Assembly (NCBI GenBank): GCA_022786605.1
Contig: JALFWW010000014.1
Span: forward strand, 56,472 to 120,471
Reading direction: 5' to 3'
Length of the DNA stretch: 64,000 nt
Source of the DNA: Clostridia bacterium
GTDB taxonomy: Bacteria; Bacillota; Clostridia; Lachnospirales; Anaerotignaceae
Part shown: positions 63,662 to 64,000 of the stretch, piece after piece
Position numbering within the stretch: the first letter of the stretch is position 1
How the letters are laid out: each line of letters begins with the position of its first letter
The notes under the pieces: model-generated
Told to the model about the DNA's origin: nothing
The model's input: only the letters and a program-made list of their open reading frames with translations
The model's database searches: none
Program-made: the position numbers and the translations under genes

Positions 63662-64000
63662 TTACCTCCCTCTTGTTCGCTGCTGCCGTTTCAGCTCCGC
63701 CAGCACTTCCGGCGGGATACGGCCAACCAGCCTTTGCATATTTTCCAGTTCGCTTTCCAGCTTTGCCCGTTCCATGCGGTCTTTCATCTTGCCGCTTTCA
63801 CTGGCCTTTGCCCTTGATTCCAGCTTTTGATTTTCTTCCAAAAGGTCTTTGATCGTGACCTTGTATTTTTTCAGCTGCCCGGAGAAGTTCTCCATCTGCG
63901 GAAACCATTTTTTCAGCATGGAGAGGGCTTCTTCTTTTTTCTTTCCGGCGTTCAGCGGGTTTATGCCGTCAAGGGCGGCTTCAATGGCTCTGGCCTGTTT
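63662..64000 (-). CDS. C-terminal part of a mobilization/relaxase-type protein (MobA/MobL- or TnpZ-like), partial
   Basis: The frame is open from the right window edge, so the N-terminal relaxase domain lies outside. What is visible is a long charged coiled coil (KQARAIEAALDGINPLNAGK; MLKKWFPQMENFSGQLKKYK; EENQKLESRAKASESGKMKD) ending RIPPEVLAELKRQQRTRGR. Such coiled C-termini are usual in Mob relaxases of small mobilizable elements. The identity rests on context and general form. Confidence 0.6.
   Translation of the reverse strand, partial: KQARAIEAALDGINPLNAGKKKEEALSMLKKWFPQMENFSGQLKKYKVTIKDLLEENQKLESRAKASESGKMKDRMERAKLESELENMQRLVGRIPPEVLAELKRQQRTRGR

Larger units (their letters stand above)
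61663..64000. mobile_element. Left part of a mobilizable element with large serine recombinase (Tn4451/TnpX-like)
   Basis: It begins where the XRE/TPR gene breaks off and continues beyond the window. The content is a large serine recombinase at the terminus, a TnpW-like small protein and a relaxase-type protein, the layout of Tn4451-like elements. The junction (about 61660) contains GA, the dinucleotide at which TnpX-type elements exchange strands. The other end is not in the window. Confidence 0.78.

Noticed and set aside
1..64000. CRISPR arrays, rRNA or tRNA genes
   Set aside because: No regularly spaced repeats, no rRNA signatures and no tRNA cloverleaf other than the tRNA-like part of tmRNA were seen. 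Small tRNAs cannot be fully excluded by eye.

Overview
The window looks like a chromosomal segment from an anaerobic Firmicute of class Clostridia. The reasons are the smpB-ssrA-rnr-secG group, AGGAGG-type ribosome binding sites, S-layer homology (SLH) proteins, an acyl-CoA dehydrogenase/EtfBA unit, and AT-rich intergenic DNA with classical TTGACA/TATAAT promoters. A Lachnospirales (cluster XIVb-like) host is plausible, but the genus is not proven.

Layout. 1-7.3 kb: cell-envelope genes (stalk-domain protein, L,D-transpeptidase, RDD membrane protein) around tmRNA, SmpB, RNase R and SecG. 7.4-22.3 kb: a compact, terminator-bounded locus for a headed, contractile-tailed (PBSX-like) phage particle. 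It holds packaging, head, sheath, tube and baseplate genes in one long minus-strand operon, and a divergent S24 repressor controls the promoter region. No integrase, replication, lysis, tail-fibre or full-length tape-measure gene is visible. A second, frameshifting tail-assembly chaperone plus a 221-residue protein sit in an unusual place. 22.3-26.1 kb: an MPN/JAMM-like LysM membrane protein, a cardiolipin synthase and a small alarmone synthetase. 26.7-30.1 kb: acyl-CoA dehydrogenase and EtfB/EtfA. 30.8-45.7 kb: tuf, fusA, rpsG, rpsL, then a BlaI/BlaR-type pair, then rpoC and rpoB. Promoters and terminators divide this into separate units. 46-51 kb: queH, an EamA transporter, a DUF3885-like gene and a second BlaI/BlaR pair. 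51-58.8 kb: an SLH-GH18 protein and a two-gene membrane system (MMPL exporter plus a GLUG/coiled-coil protein). 59-60.6 kb: four paralogous small membrane proteins with an XRE regulator. 60.7 kb to the end: an XRE/TPR regulator cut by the end of a mobilizable element carrying a large serine recombinase, a TnpW-like protein and a relaxase tail.

Points that stand out: (1) the phage-particle locus, with a complete -1 frameshift signal (A AAA AAC, SD-like element, 7-nt spacer, 9-bp stem) and no tape measure in the usual slot; (2) a five-copy family of about 160-nt structured intergenic repeats, every copy in the same orientation just downstream of a gene; (3) operator architectures readable directly from DNA for two BlaI-type regulators, the XRE regulator and the phage operon; (4) an Rpn11-like JAMM fold with altered metal ligands fused to LysM; (5) rpoBC separated from rplJL, with a long leader.
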